The notes beneath the pieces were generated by a model. The model did no database searches. It saw only the letters and a program-made list of their open reading frames with translations, and was not told the DNA's origin. The translations under genes and the position numbers were made by a program. Below, piece by piece: positions 1-6,796 of a stretch of 12,348 nt of DNA (positions within the stretch are counted from its first letter, which is position 1; every line of letters starts with the position of its first letter). This stretch comes from DATCYX01 sp037444705 (lineage in GTDB: Bacteria; Chloroflexota; Anaerolineae; Anaerolineales; UBA4823): positions 1 to 12,348 of the forward strand of contig JBBILY010000095.1 in the NCBI GenBank assembly GCA_037444705.1, read 5' to 3'.

Positions 1-253
1 GAGGAGGATCGAGCAATAAAGACAGCCCAGGAGGAGGCGTATCCGTGGCTTTGGGAGGTAGCCAGTAACCCCCGCGCGAGCAAGCCAGACTGGCGCCAAG
101 CAGGATTACACCCAGTGTCAGGAAAGCCCGAAGCCCGGTGGTGCGAGGTTTGCCCTTAGATAGAGGCAGAGGATTTAACAGTGTGCGGTGTGCCTTAGCG
201 TTGGATGCTGTTGTCGGGAGAACGTCCCGCCCAGGCTTCAACTTTGTGGCCAT
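1..253 (-). CDS. Exported lipoprotein, N-terminal part only (cut by window edge)
   Basis: An open frame on the minus strand starts with ATG at 253-251 and runs off the left edge with no stop (84 codons seen). It begins MATKLKPGRD and has a hydrophobic stretch at about residues 41-57 ending in a lipobox-like ASLAC with Cys58. A Pro/Thr-rich segment follows (SRGGYWLPPKATDTPPP). This predicts a membrane-anchored lipoprotein on the outer face of the membrane. A GGAG at 261-258 (read on the minus strand) lies four bases before the ATG, supporting this start. The roughly 40-residue stretch before the hydrophobic core is unusually long for a signal peptide n-region, but I found no later ATG, GTG or TTG in frame. 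The first 59 bases overlap the 3' end of the LysM/M23 gene in another frame, implying co-transcription. The lipobox and following CSR resemble those of that neighbour, so it may be a paralogue. The catalytic part is outside the window and the function is unknown. Confidence 0.7.
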   Translation of the reverse strand, partial: MATKLKPGRDVLPTTASNAKAHRTLLNPLPLSKGKPRTTGLRAFLTLGVILLGASLACSRGGYWLPPKATDTPPPGLSLLLDPP

Positions 254-1745
254 TTTTCTCCAAATATCCCTCATATTCAGTCCCCAGGCCGCGTGACACC
301 CACCCATCCAGAATGAAGGGTAAGGTCTGGTCAGCTGAGATCCATTCCCCATTATACCGTCGTGCCAGGTGGACGTGTGTGCCTGACGAAACCCCACCCT
401 CGCACGAGGGGTGGCCGATACGCTCCCCCGCTTTGAGATACGTCCCTGGCCGAACGCGGTCGCGCGTTTCGACATGCATATAGAGCACGACCCATCCGCT
501 TTGCTCATAGCCATCACCGTCCAGGTCTTGGATGACCGCGCCATCCCCAGCGCGCAGGATCAGTCCATCCGCCACGGCTACCACCCATTCATCGCTGGGC
601 ACACAACCCAGGGCGTCTGTGGGAGGGGCAAAGTCCAGAGCCGCCCAGGCAGAGCCATCACCCCAGCCACCATGAGGCCCGCCGGTGAAGGCCCAGGCTT
701 TGCCAGGTTCAAAGGGTAATTGCATCGGGGGCTGGCTCAATCCTGGCGGCAGCAAAGGGTCAATGGCATAGTCAAAGGGGTAACCAAACAGCGTGTAATA
801 TGTGGCGAAGAGGCCCTTTTCGCCAACCGCCACTTGCCACTCCTCCCATCCGTACAGGGCGGCAAACATAGACTGCACCCCGGCCGTTGCGGCATTGATC
901 GTGGGATCTATCATCACCACGCGACCATCCGCCAGGAGCCAGGTGGCAACGGCGTTTGCGCGCCATAAGTAGTAGCCGCGATTGAGTTGGTTGGCAGCCC
1001 ATGAGAGTTGACGATACAACCCTTTACGCCAAGCTTCGCGGATACCTATGGGGTAGTCTATTTTGCCCTGAGGTGGATCACTGCGTGTCAGCCACTGACT
1101 TTGATATTCCAGGACAGCCAGCAAGAGGCGCGGGTTAACCGAATATTCCTGAGCCACGCGCAACACCACCTGCGCCCCGGTCAGGGTCTTTCCATCCAGG
1201 TCTTCAAGATACTGCCCCAGATAGCCGCTCTGACTCTGGACAAAGGCTTCTACATTGAAATAAATGCTGGCTGGGCCATACACCAGTTCTGAGTCGGGTA
1301 TGATTTTAAAATTTGGGCTAACCCCTTGAGGGGTGGGAACCGGGATGATCAGCAACTGCCCCACTTGTAAGAAGTCGGGGTTGGGCAGGGTGTTGGCTGC
1401 GGTTAATTCTTCCAGGCTGACACCATAACGTTGGGCGATGGTCGCCAGGGTGTCTCCTGATTGCACGACATATTGTTCCGGTTCGGTCCGCAAGCCAGGT
1501 AAAGGGTGGGGGTCATCCGGGGTTGGGGTCAGAATGGGTGCACCTGGCAGGCGAGTGGGCATTTTGAAAGAGGGTAGTAAGGTCGAATCAGCCCTTGCCC
1601 TTCGTTGCTCGCCCTGGGCTGGCACCTGCCAGGCTGGGGCGTCCTCGCGCAATGCTGAGCGGGAGCACGCCAGCACAGCGCCCAGAACGGCCAGAAAAGC
1701 CGGGATCAAGAAGAGAGGATGCCTGGAGGGGGCAGAGCGGCTCAT
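195..1745 (-). CDS. LysM-containing LasA-type M23 metallopeptidase lipoprotein
   Basis: A 516-residue exported protein likely to bind and cleave peptidoglycan or its peptide bridges. Residues 1-27 form a lipoprotein signal ending in VLAC (Cys27). A Pro-rich linker reaches about residue 90. One LysM domain follows at about 91-136 (QYVVQSGDTLATIAQRYGVS, ending QVGQLLIIP). A helical middle region (about 150-330) includes NPRLLLAVLEYQSQW, similar to the lysozyme/SLT fold core, but Gln215 sits where a transglycosylase Glu would be expected, so it is probably not an active lysozyme. The C-terminal domain (about 345-485) matches LasA/M23: His358 and Asp371 spaced 13 apart, YMH with His424, and CEGGVSSGTHVH with His457 and His459. 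These are the expected zinc ligands and catalytic histidines. The start is followed at once by a good signal peptide. No clear Shine-Dalgarno is visible; an extended -10 lies about 20 bases upstream. It is transcribed divergently from the FTCD unit. Confidence 0.88.
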   Translation of the reverse strand: MSRSAPSRHPLFLIPAFLAVLGAVLACSRSALREDAPAWQVPAQGEQRRARADSTLLPSFKMPTRLPGAPILTPTPDDPHPLPGLRTEPEQYVVQSGDTLATIAQRYGVSLEELTAANTLPNPDFLQVGQLLIIPVPTPQGVSPNFKIIPDSELVYGPASIYFNVEAFVQSQSGYLGQYLEDLDGKTLTGAQVVLRVAQEYSVNPRLLLAVLEYQSQWLTRSDPPQGKIDYPIGIREAWRKGLYRQLSWAANQLNRGYYLWRANAVATWLLADGRVVMIDPTINAATAGVQSMFAALYGWEEWQVAVGEKGLFATYYTLFGYPFDYAIDPLLPPGLSQPPMQLPFEPGKAWAFTGGPHGGWGDGSAWAALDFAPPTDALGCVPSDEWVVAVADGLILRAGDGAVIQDLDGDGYEQSGWVVLYMHVETRDRVRPGTYLKAGERIGHPSCEGGVSSGTHVHLARRYNGEWISADQTLPFILDGWVSRGLGTEYEGYLEKNGHKVEAWAGRSPDNSIQR

Positions 1746-1763
1746 AGGATGATGCCGATTGAC

Positions 1764-1772
1764 ATTCTACCA
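1764..1772 (-). promoter_or_regulatory. Putative extended -10 promoter for the LysM/M23 gene
   Basis: Read on the minus strand, 1772-1764 is TGGTAGAAT, which fits the extended -10 pattern TGnTANAAT. No -35 box is found at the usual spacing, which an extended -10 can tolerate. Transcription would start near 1757, giving a leader of only about 12 bases before the ATG at 1745, with no Shine-Dalgarno. This is a pattern match only. Confidence 0.45.
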
Positions 1773-1842
1773 TAGCCCTGGTCGTCAGGTGGGGGCATAG
1801 GATTTGGATTTTTGGGTGCAAGAAGCCTGCCAGCGCCGCCTG

Positions 1843-1851
1843 TGATAAAAT
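1843..1851 (+). promoter_or_regulatory. Putative extended -10 promoter for the FTCD operon, implying a leaderless transcript
   Basis: TGATAAAAT at 1843-1851 matches an extended -10 element. Only eight bases separate it from the FTCD ATG at 1860, so transcription would begin at or within a base or two of the start codon. There is no Shine-Dalgarno before that ATG, consistent with a leaderless mRNA. It is almost identical to the element at 12001-12009 before the permease gene. No convincing -35 box is seen. It sits in a 114-base divergent region (1746-1859) that otherwise shows no clear operator or inverted repeat. Confidence 0.5.
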
Positions 1852-1859
1852 TTATAACT

Positions 1860-3406
1860 ATGACTAGATCCATCGTTGAATGCATCCCAAATTTCTCTGA
1901 AGCACGCCGCCCGCAGGTGGTTGATGCCATCCGTCAGGCAATTGCATCCGCTGAAGGCGTAGCGATTCTCGATCAGCACTCCGACCTGGATCATAACCGT
2001 ACTGTCATTACCTTTGCCGGGGCCCCACAAGCCGTGGAGGAGGCGGCATTTCGCGCTATTGCCAAGGCTGCTGAACTGATCAACCTGGACGAACATCGGG
2101 GTGAACACCCCCGCATTGGCGCTACGGATGTAGTGCCCTTTGTGCCCATCGCCGGTGTCACCATGGAAGAGTGTGTAGCCATTGCCCGCCGTCTGGGACA
2201 ACGCGTGGGCGAGCAGTTGGGCATCCCTGTTTACCTCTATGAGGAAGCCGCCACCCGTCCAGAGCGCAAAAACCTGGAAGACCTGCGCCGTGGGGAGTAT
2301 GAGGGTCTTAAGGATGAGATTCTCACCAACCCCGATCGCCTCCCCGATTTTGGTCCCCCTCGCCTGGGCACGGCTGGAGCCACGGTGATCGGCGCTCGCC
2401 ATCCGCTTATTGCCTACAATGTATATTTGACTACGGCTGATGTGTCTATTGCGCNNNNNNNNNNAAGGCTGTGCGCCATTCTTCGGGTGGCTTCCGTTAT
2501 GTCAAGGCTTTGGGGTTGCTGGTGGAGGGGCAGGCTCAGGTCTCGATGAACCTGACCAATTATCGCCAAACACCGCTGGCGCGCGTGGTCGAGTTCATCC
2601 GCCGCGAAGCCCAGCGTTATGGGGTGGCTATTCATCACAGCGAACTGGTGGGATTGATCCCCGAAGAGGCCCTGGTAGATGCGGCAGTGTGGTATTTGCA
2701 ATTGGATCAGTTCACCCCAGAGCAAATCCTGGAGCGCCGTCTGCAAGCAACCCTGGGTGAAGCGCTGCAACCCGCCACTCCCGCGGCACAAGACTTTCTA
2801 GAGGCTTTAGCCTCAGATTCGCCCACCCCAGGCGGCGGTTCAGCCTCGGCCTACAGTGGGGCTGCTGCAGCGGCGCTGGTGGCTATGGTGGCGCGCCTAA
2901 CCCTGGGCAGGAAGAAATATGCCCACGTGGAAGAACAGATGCGGCAAATTCTGGAGCGGGCTGAAACCCTGCGCCGCGAATTGACGGCGGCGATCGAGGA
3001 AGATGCGGCCGCCTTCGAGGCGGTTATGGCTGCCTTTAAACTCCCCAAAGATACCTCTGAAGAGATGCAGAAGCGACAGTCGGCTATCGAAAGCGCCACC
3101 CTCAAGGCGGCTCAGGTGCCGTTGGAGGTGGCGCGTAAGGTTGTCGAGGTCATGTATCTGGCTTTAAAAACGGTGAGCTATGGCAATCTGAATGCCATCA
3201 GCGACGCCGCTACCGCTGCGGCGTTGGCACGGGCGGCTTTGAGCGGCGCCGGCTATAATGTGCGCATCAACCTGGCCAGTTTGAAGGATGAGCAGGCCAC
3301 TCAGCCACTATTGGACGAACTGGAAGCGTTAGAGCAGCGCGCTGGGAGGCTGGAGGCGGATGTTCGGGCTGTGCTGAGCCAGCGCGGAGGGATGAAATTG
3401 CCATGA
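1860..3406 (+). CDS. ftcD: Bifunctional glutamate formimidoyltransferase / formimidoyl-THF cyclodeaminase (interrupted by an assembly gap)
   Basis: A cytoplasmic folate enzyme. It moves the formimino group of N-formimidoylglutamate (from histidine breakdown) to tetrahydrofolate, then deaminates the product to 5,10-methenyl-THF. The N-terminal transferase domain (about residues 1-300) opens with the family signature SIVECIPNFSEARRP and has GEHPRIGATDVVPFVP, whose His83 corresponds to the catalytic His of mammalian FTCD. The cyclodeaminase domain (about the last 200 residues) has SPTPGGGSASA, LTLGRKKY and GYNVRINL. Many bacteria encode these as separate proteins; here they are fused as in animals, about 515 residues against about 541 in human. 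The frame changes across ten Ns at 2455-2464: GCG before the gap and AAG (KAVRHSSGG) after it belong to one protein, so the gap is mis-sized, not a true frameshift. The start at 1860 is chosen because homologues begin just before IVECIPNFSE; an in-frame ATG at 1812 would add sixteen unrelated residues. The stop overlaps the next ATG (ATGA at 3403). Confidence 0.93.
2455..2464. other. Assembly gap of ten Ns inside the FTCD gene
   Basis: Ten unknown bases lie in the transferase domain between ADVSIA and KAVRHSSGG. To keep one reading frame the number of missing bases must be 2 modulo 3 (for example 8 or 11), because one base (c2454) already starts the interrupted codon. Eleven would give four residues, which fits my recollection of the family spacing. 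Ten is therefore a placeholder length. Confidence 0.95.
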
Positions 3407-4452
3407 TTAGAAAACCTCTTCATATCTTTGCTCTCACCTCGCTGTGGATTTTCATCGTCGGGGTGAGTTGTCGTTTGTTTACACCTGAGATGACAGACAG
3501 AGCCTTGCCCACCCCGGCGATTGAAAAGACCTCTGCTTTGCCATCCTCGACCTCTGGCGCGCCGACCCCCACTCAGGTGTTGGCGATAACGCCGACGACT
3601 CCTCCCCCGGCTTCGCCTAGCCCCGCGGTTACCTCTGCACCTGAGACACAACCCACTTGTGAAGAAGAGGTATGCGTTCTTTCTGTGTCTTTTCCCCTGG
3701 AACGCCCCATTGCTCCACCTGGCAGGCAGATCATTGATGTTTCCTATCGTTTTGGCAGCAGCGATCATGGTAAGCGTGATCCGCACCACGGGGTCGAGTT
3801 CTTAAACTCGGCCGGCACGCCAGTCCTGGCTGCCGCCGAGGGTGTGGTCGTCTTGGCTGGCGATGACTCTAAGACGGTTTATGGCCTGTATCGCAATTTC
3901 TATGGCAATCTGGTGGTATTGGAACACGATGTCCCCGGTTTCTCTCAACCTCTTTACACACTGTACGCTCACCTTTCCCAAATTGATGTGAAGGAAGGCG
4001 AGCGGGTAGCGGCGGGTCAGAAGATCGGAGAGGTGGGCTCCAGCGGCGCAGCTACCGGCAGCCACTTGCACTTCGAAGTGCGCCTGGGCAAGAATTCCTA
4101 TGATGCAGTGCGCAATCCTGAACTATGGCTGAAACCTCTGGCAGATAAGGACGGGCAGCCCTTGGGTGTGATTGCCGGGCGCATTCTGGATGCCCAGGGT
4201 AAGCCGCTAAAAATCTCCAACATCGTCATTGAACGCCTGACCAGCGCTGGCGCTGCCCAGGACACTTATTACATCTCCACCTATAGCGAGACAAAATTGA
4301 TTGGTCTCGATCCCTGGGAGGAATCCTTTGCCATCGGTGACCTGCCTGCTGGTGATTATCAAATCTCATTCTGGCAAGGAGGCATGCAACAAAAAGTGGT
4401 CAGCGTGCAATCTGGAGGGCTAATCCTGGTCACCTTTCACCTGGGTCAATAA
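3403..4452 (+). CDS. M23 family metallopeptidase lipoprotein with C-terminal beta-sandwich-like domain
   Basis: A 349-residue exported endopeptidase-like protein that probably acts on peptidoglycan cross-links outside the membrane. An N-terminal hydrophobic segment (residues 6-22) ends at Cys23 in GVSC, an imperfect lipobox. A Thr/Pro/Ser-rich linker runs to about residue 85. The M23 domain (about 105-230) has HHGVEF (His128, with Glu132 where most members have Asp), YAHL (His190) and SHLHFEV (His221, His223). The Asp-to-Glu change keeps a carboxylate, so zinc binding may persist. Residues about 255-349 (GVIAGRILDAQGKPL onward, with LPAGDYQISF) resemble a carboxypeptidase-regulatory or Ig-like fold. 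Its ATG overlaps the FTCD stop by four bases, suggesting translational coupling; GGAGGG at 3386-3391 is a possible, rather distant, ribosome site. It differs from the minus-strand LasA-type enzyme in motif spacing and lacks LysM. Confidence 0.88.
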   Translation: MIRKPLHIFALTSLWIFIVGVSCRLFTPEMTDRALPTPAIEKTSALPSSTSGAPTPTQVLAITPTTPPPASPSPAVTSAPETQPTCEEEVCVLSVSFPLERPIAPPGRQIIDVSYRFGSSDHGKRDPHHGVEFLNSAGTPVLAAAEGVVVLAGDDSKTVYGLYRNFYGNLVVLEHDVPGFSQPLYTLYAHLSQIDVKEGERVAAGQKIGEVGSSGAATGSHLHFEVRLGKNSYDAVRNPELWLKPLADKDGQPLGVIAGRILDAQGKPLKISNIVIERLTSAGAAQDTYYISTYSETKLIGLDPWEESFAIGDLPAGDYQISFWQGGMQQKVVSVQSGGLILVTFHLGQ

Positions 4453-4472
4453 GAGAGGATCGCCGCGCCTCG

Positions 4473-6206
4473 ATGAACGTTGCTCGGGGTCAACCACAAG
4501 GGCAAGTCAGGCGATTGTGGGCTTACTCATGGGCGATGATAATCATCGCCTGGTTGCTCAGCGCCTGTGGCACTGCTCCTCGGGCGTTACTGCCCGGGGC
4601 TCTGCCCACGCCCACTTTTACTCCCTTTCAACCCCTTTTACCCTCTCCAACCCCTACCACAGCGCCGCTCCCTACAGCCACCCTGACCCTTACCCCGCCT
4701 GCTGGCCTCACCCTGTGGATAGACCCGCGCTTGCCGCCAGCACTCCGCGCAGGACTGGCTTTGCCCGTGGAAATCACCCTAGTGGAACGGCCTGAACAGG
4801 CGGTTTTACGTCTGGAGTTCGGCGGTGAAAATCCCCTAAGTCACTGGGTGTATGCGTTGGTGGCACCTTTCCCCACGCTGGAGCAAGGGGTGAGCCTGGA
4901 TGATTTGCGCAATTCATGGCGCGGCAAGCCCTCTGGGGCTTTTAGTGAACGGCCACTACTGGTGGATGAGGGCGGGCTGGCGGCTCTAAGTGCTTTATGG
5001 GGCGCGCCGGCTGAGGGGGCAGTTAAAGTCCTGCCTGGCCAGGAGATGCTGGACTATGCCTGGGAGCGGCGCCCTTCCTGGGCTGTGGTGCCCTTCGAGG
5101 CGCTTGAGCCGCGCTGGAAAGTGCTGGAGGTGGACGGCATTTCCCCGCTGCGCAAAGAGTTTGATGCCTCTAGGTATCCATTGAGCATTCCTATATCCCT
5201 CGTGGGTGATCTGCAGTTGGTCCAGAGGCTACGCTCAGTGTATGGTGAGAACTCGGCCAGACCTTTGCTGCCAGTTACCAATCGTGAGGCGCACAGGTTG
5301 ACCGTGGTGGTGATGACTGGGGTGACCGCCCTGGTGCGCGCCACGGCTTATACCATGGAACAACGCGGGATTAAATATCCGGCGCAGGACATCGGTGAGT
5401 GGCTGCGCAACGCCGACCTTACCCATATCAGCAATGAGGTGCCTTTTGCCCAGAATTGCCCTTTCCCCAATCCTGTCCAGCCCGACCTGCGCTTTTGTAG
5501 CGACCCGCGCTACATTGGGCTTTTAGAAGAAGTGGGCACTGACATTGTCGAACTGACCGGCGACCATTTCCAGGATTGGGGCGAGGCGGCTATGCTCTAT
5601 ACCCTTGATCTGTATCACCAGCGTGGTTGGGGGATATATGGGGGTGGATCTGATATAGAAGAGGCCCGCCGCCCGCTGATCATAGAGCATCATGGCAACC
5701 GCCTGGCTTTTATCGGCTGTAATGCCAAGGGCGGCGCTTATGCCCAAGCTGGTCCTCACCACCCGGGAGCAGTGGCCTGTGATATGGATTGGATGGCAAC
5801 TGAGGTAGCCCGCCTTCGGGACGAAGGTTATTTGCCCATTGTCACTTTTCAACATTATGAGTATTACATGTATGCGGCTACGCACATTCAAAAGCGCGAT
5901 TTTGGCCGCATGGCGCAAGCCGGGGCGGTCATCGTCAGCGGTAGCCAGGCGCATCAACCCCAGGCGTTCGCATTTGAAGAGGCAGCCTTCATCCACTATG
6001 GCCTTGGCAATTTATTTTTTGACCAGTATGAGGTCTGCCGTGCCTGCCGTCAGGCGTTTGTGGATCGTCATGTGTTTTATAATGGGCGCTATATTGGCAC
6101 AGAATTGTTAACCATGATGTTTGTGGATTACGCTCGCCCGCGGCCGATGACCCCCGGCGAGCGGGATGAATTATTGCGGGCTGTTTTTAACGCCAGCGGA
6201 TGGTGA
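4473..6206 (+). CDS. CapA-like (PGA_cap superfamily) lipoprotein with N-terminal PstS-like binding region
   Basis: A 577-residue exported protein. Residues 13-32 form a lipoprotein signal ending LLSAC (Cys32), followed by a Thr/Pro-rich linker to about 77. Residues about 78-250 look like a periplasmic-binding fold: SLDDLRNSWRG, then VLEVDGISPLRKEF followed by RYPL, as in PstS-type phosphate-binding proteins (inference). Residues about 275-550 match CapA, a calcineurin-like family linked to poly-gamma-glutamate capsule: LTHISNEVPF, VELTGDHFQDWG, TFQHYEYY, VSGSQAHQPQ and IHYGLGNLFFDQ. Some usual metal-site positions differ: the early GD motif reads GV (MTGVTALVRA), NNH reads GDH, and GSHPH reads GSQAH. 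The domain may therefore be a poor or altered hydrolase. The gene starts 20 bases after the M23 stop, with only a distant weak Shine-Dalgarno (AGAGGA). Role in capsule or surface glycan is inferred from family and context; the true substrate is unknown. Confidence 0.82.
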   Translation: MNVARGQPQGQVRRLWAYSWAMIIIAWLLSACGTAPRALLPGALPTPTFTPFQPLLPSPTPTTAPLPTATLTLTPPAGLTLWIDPRLPPALRAGLALPVEITLVERPEQAVLRLEFGGENPLSHWVYALVAPFPTLEQGVSLDDLRNSWRGKPSGAFSERPLLVDEGGLAALSALWGAPAEGAVKVLPGQEMLDYAWERRPSWAVVPFEALEPRWKVLEVDGISPLRKEFDASRYPLSIPISLVGDLQLVQRLRSVYGENSARPLLPVTNREAHRLTVVVMTGVTALVRATAYTMEQRGIKYPAQDIGEWLRNADLTHISNEVPFAQNCPFPNPVQPDLRFCSDPRYIGLLEEVGTDIVELTGDHFQDWGEAAMLYTLDLYHQRGWGIYGGGSDIEEARRPLIIEHHGNRLAFIGCNAKGGAYAQAGPHHPGAVACDMDWMATEVARLRDEGYLPIVTFQHYEYYMYAATHIQKRDFGRMAQAGAVIVSGSQAHQPQAFAFEEAAFIHYGLGNLFFDQYEVCRACRQAFVDRHVFYNGRYIGTELLTMMFVDYARPRPMTPGERDELLRAVFNASGW

Positions 6207-6217
6207 TCTTTTTTCTT

Positions 6218-6222
6218 AGGAG
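6218..6222 (+). promoter_or_regulatory. Ribosome binding site fixing the dCTP deaminase start
   Basis: AGGAG at 6218-6222 is seven bases before ATG at 6230. It favours this start over an in-frame ATG at 6200 that overlaps the CapA-like stop and adds ten residues with no family match. Confidence 0.8.
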
Positions 6223-6229
6223 TGGCTGT

Positions 6230-6784
6230 ATGGGGCTTAAACCTGATCATTGGATACGCAAAATGGTGCAGGAATACCGCATGATCGAACCCTTCGCCGA
6301 AAACCAGGTGCGCGACGGGGTGATTTCTTATGGGGTCTCGTCCTATGGCTACGATATTCGCGTGGCCGATGAGTTTAAAATCTTCACCAATGTCTATTCA
6401 GCCATTGTGGACCCCAAAAATTTCGATTCTAAATCAATGGTGGATTTCAAAGGAGAGGTATGCATCATCCCACCCAATTCCTTTGCCCTGGCGCGCACGG
6501 TGGAGTATTTTCGTATCCCAAGGAATGTGCTCACAATTTGCGTGGGGAAATCCACCTATGCGCGCTGTGGTATTATTGTTAATGTCACCCCCTTCGAGCC
6601 GGAGTGGGAAGGGTACGTCACTCTAGAAATCTCTAACACGACGCCCCTGCCCGCCAAGATTTATGCCTATGAAGGCATTGCCCAGGTGCTCTTCTTTGAG
6701 GCGGATGAAGAGTGTGAGATCTCTTATGCCGACAAGAAGGGAAAGTATCAGAGGCAGCAGTCCATCGTTTTACCCAAACTATAA
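6230..6784 (+). CDS. dcd: dCTP deaminase
   Basis: A 184-residue cytoplasmic enzyme that deaminates dCTP to dUTP and ammonia, feeding dUMP and thymidylate synthesis. Family signatures are clear: SSYGYDIRVADEF (residues 38-50), GKSTYARCGI (106-115) with the active-site Ser/Arg pair, NVTPFEPEWEG (118-128), and TLEISN with the likely catalytic Glu133 (aligned with Glu138 of E. coli Dcd). The C-terminal YQRQQSIVLPKL is the nucleotide-covering tail. E. coli has RSS where this has KST, typical of another subgroup in diverse bacteria. I see nothing showing the bifunctional dCTP deaminase/dUTPase type, but that cannot be excluded by eye. It starts 23 bases after the CapA-like gene with a good Shine-Dalgarno and ends 12 bases before the next gene. 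Why it lies among envelope genes is not obvious. Confidence 0.95.
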   Translation: MGLKPDHWIRKMVQEYRMIEPFAENQVRDGVISYGVSSYGYDIRVADEFKIFTNVYSAIVDPKNFDSKSMVDFKGEVCIIPPNSFALARTVEYFRIPRNVLTICVGKSTYARCGIIVNVTPFEPEWEGYVTLEISNTTPLPAKIYAYEGIAQVLFFEADEECEISYADKKGKYQRQQSIVLPKL

Positions 6785-6796
6785 CCATTCCGCGCA

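Noticed and set aside
1853..1858. TATAAC as the -10 of the FTCD promoter
   Set aside because: It ends one base before the ATG, so transcription would begin inside the coding region; TGATAAAAT just upstream fits better.
1812..1859. Earlier in-frame ATG for FTCD
   Set aside because: The family begins next to IVECIPNFSE; the extra sixteen residues match nothing and the region contains the likely -10 element.
1785..2402. Minus-strand open frame of 205 codons
   Set aside because: It lies antisense to the clearly conserved FTCD transferase domain, crosses the divergent promoter region and shows no recognisable motif.
2455..2549. Frameshifted FTCD as a pseudogene
   Set aside because: The break coincides exactly with the N run and both halves are fully conserved, so a wrong gap length explains it.
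5523..5996. Minus-strand open frame of 157 codons within the CapA-like gene
   Set aside because: The plus-strand frame has clear family motifs here; the antisense frame has none and no upstream signals.
6200..6229. Earlier in-frame ATG for dCTP deaminase
   Set aside because: It overlaps the previous stop, adds an unrelated MVIFFLRSGC, and the good AGGAG at 6218-6222 points to 6230.
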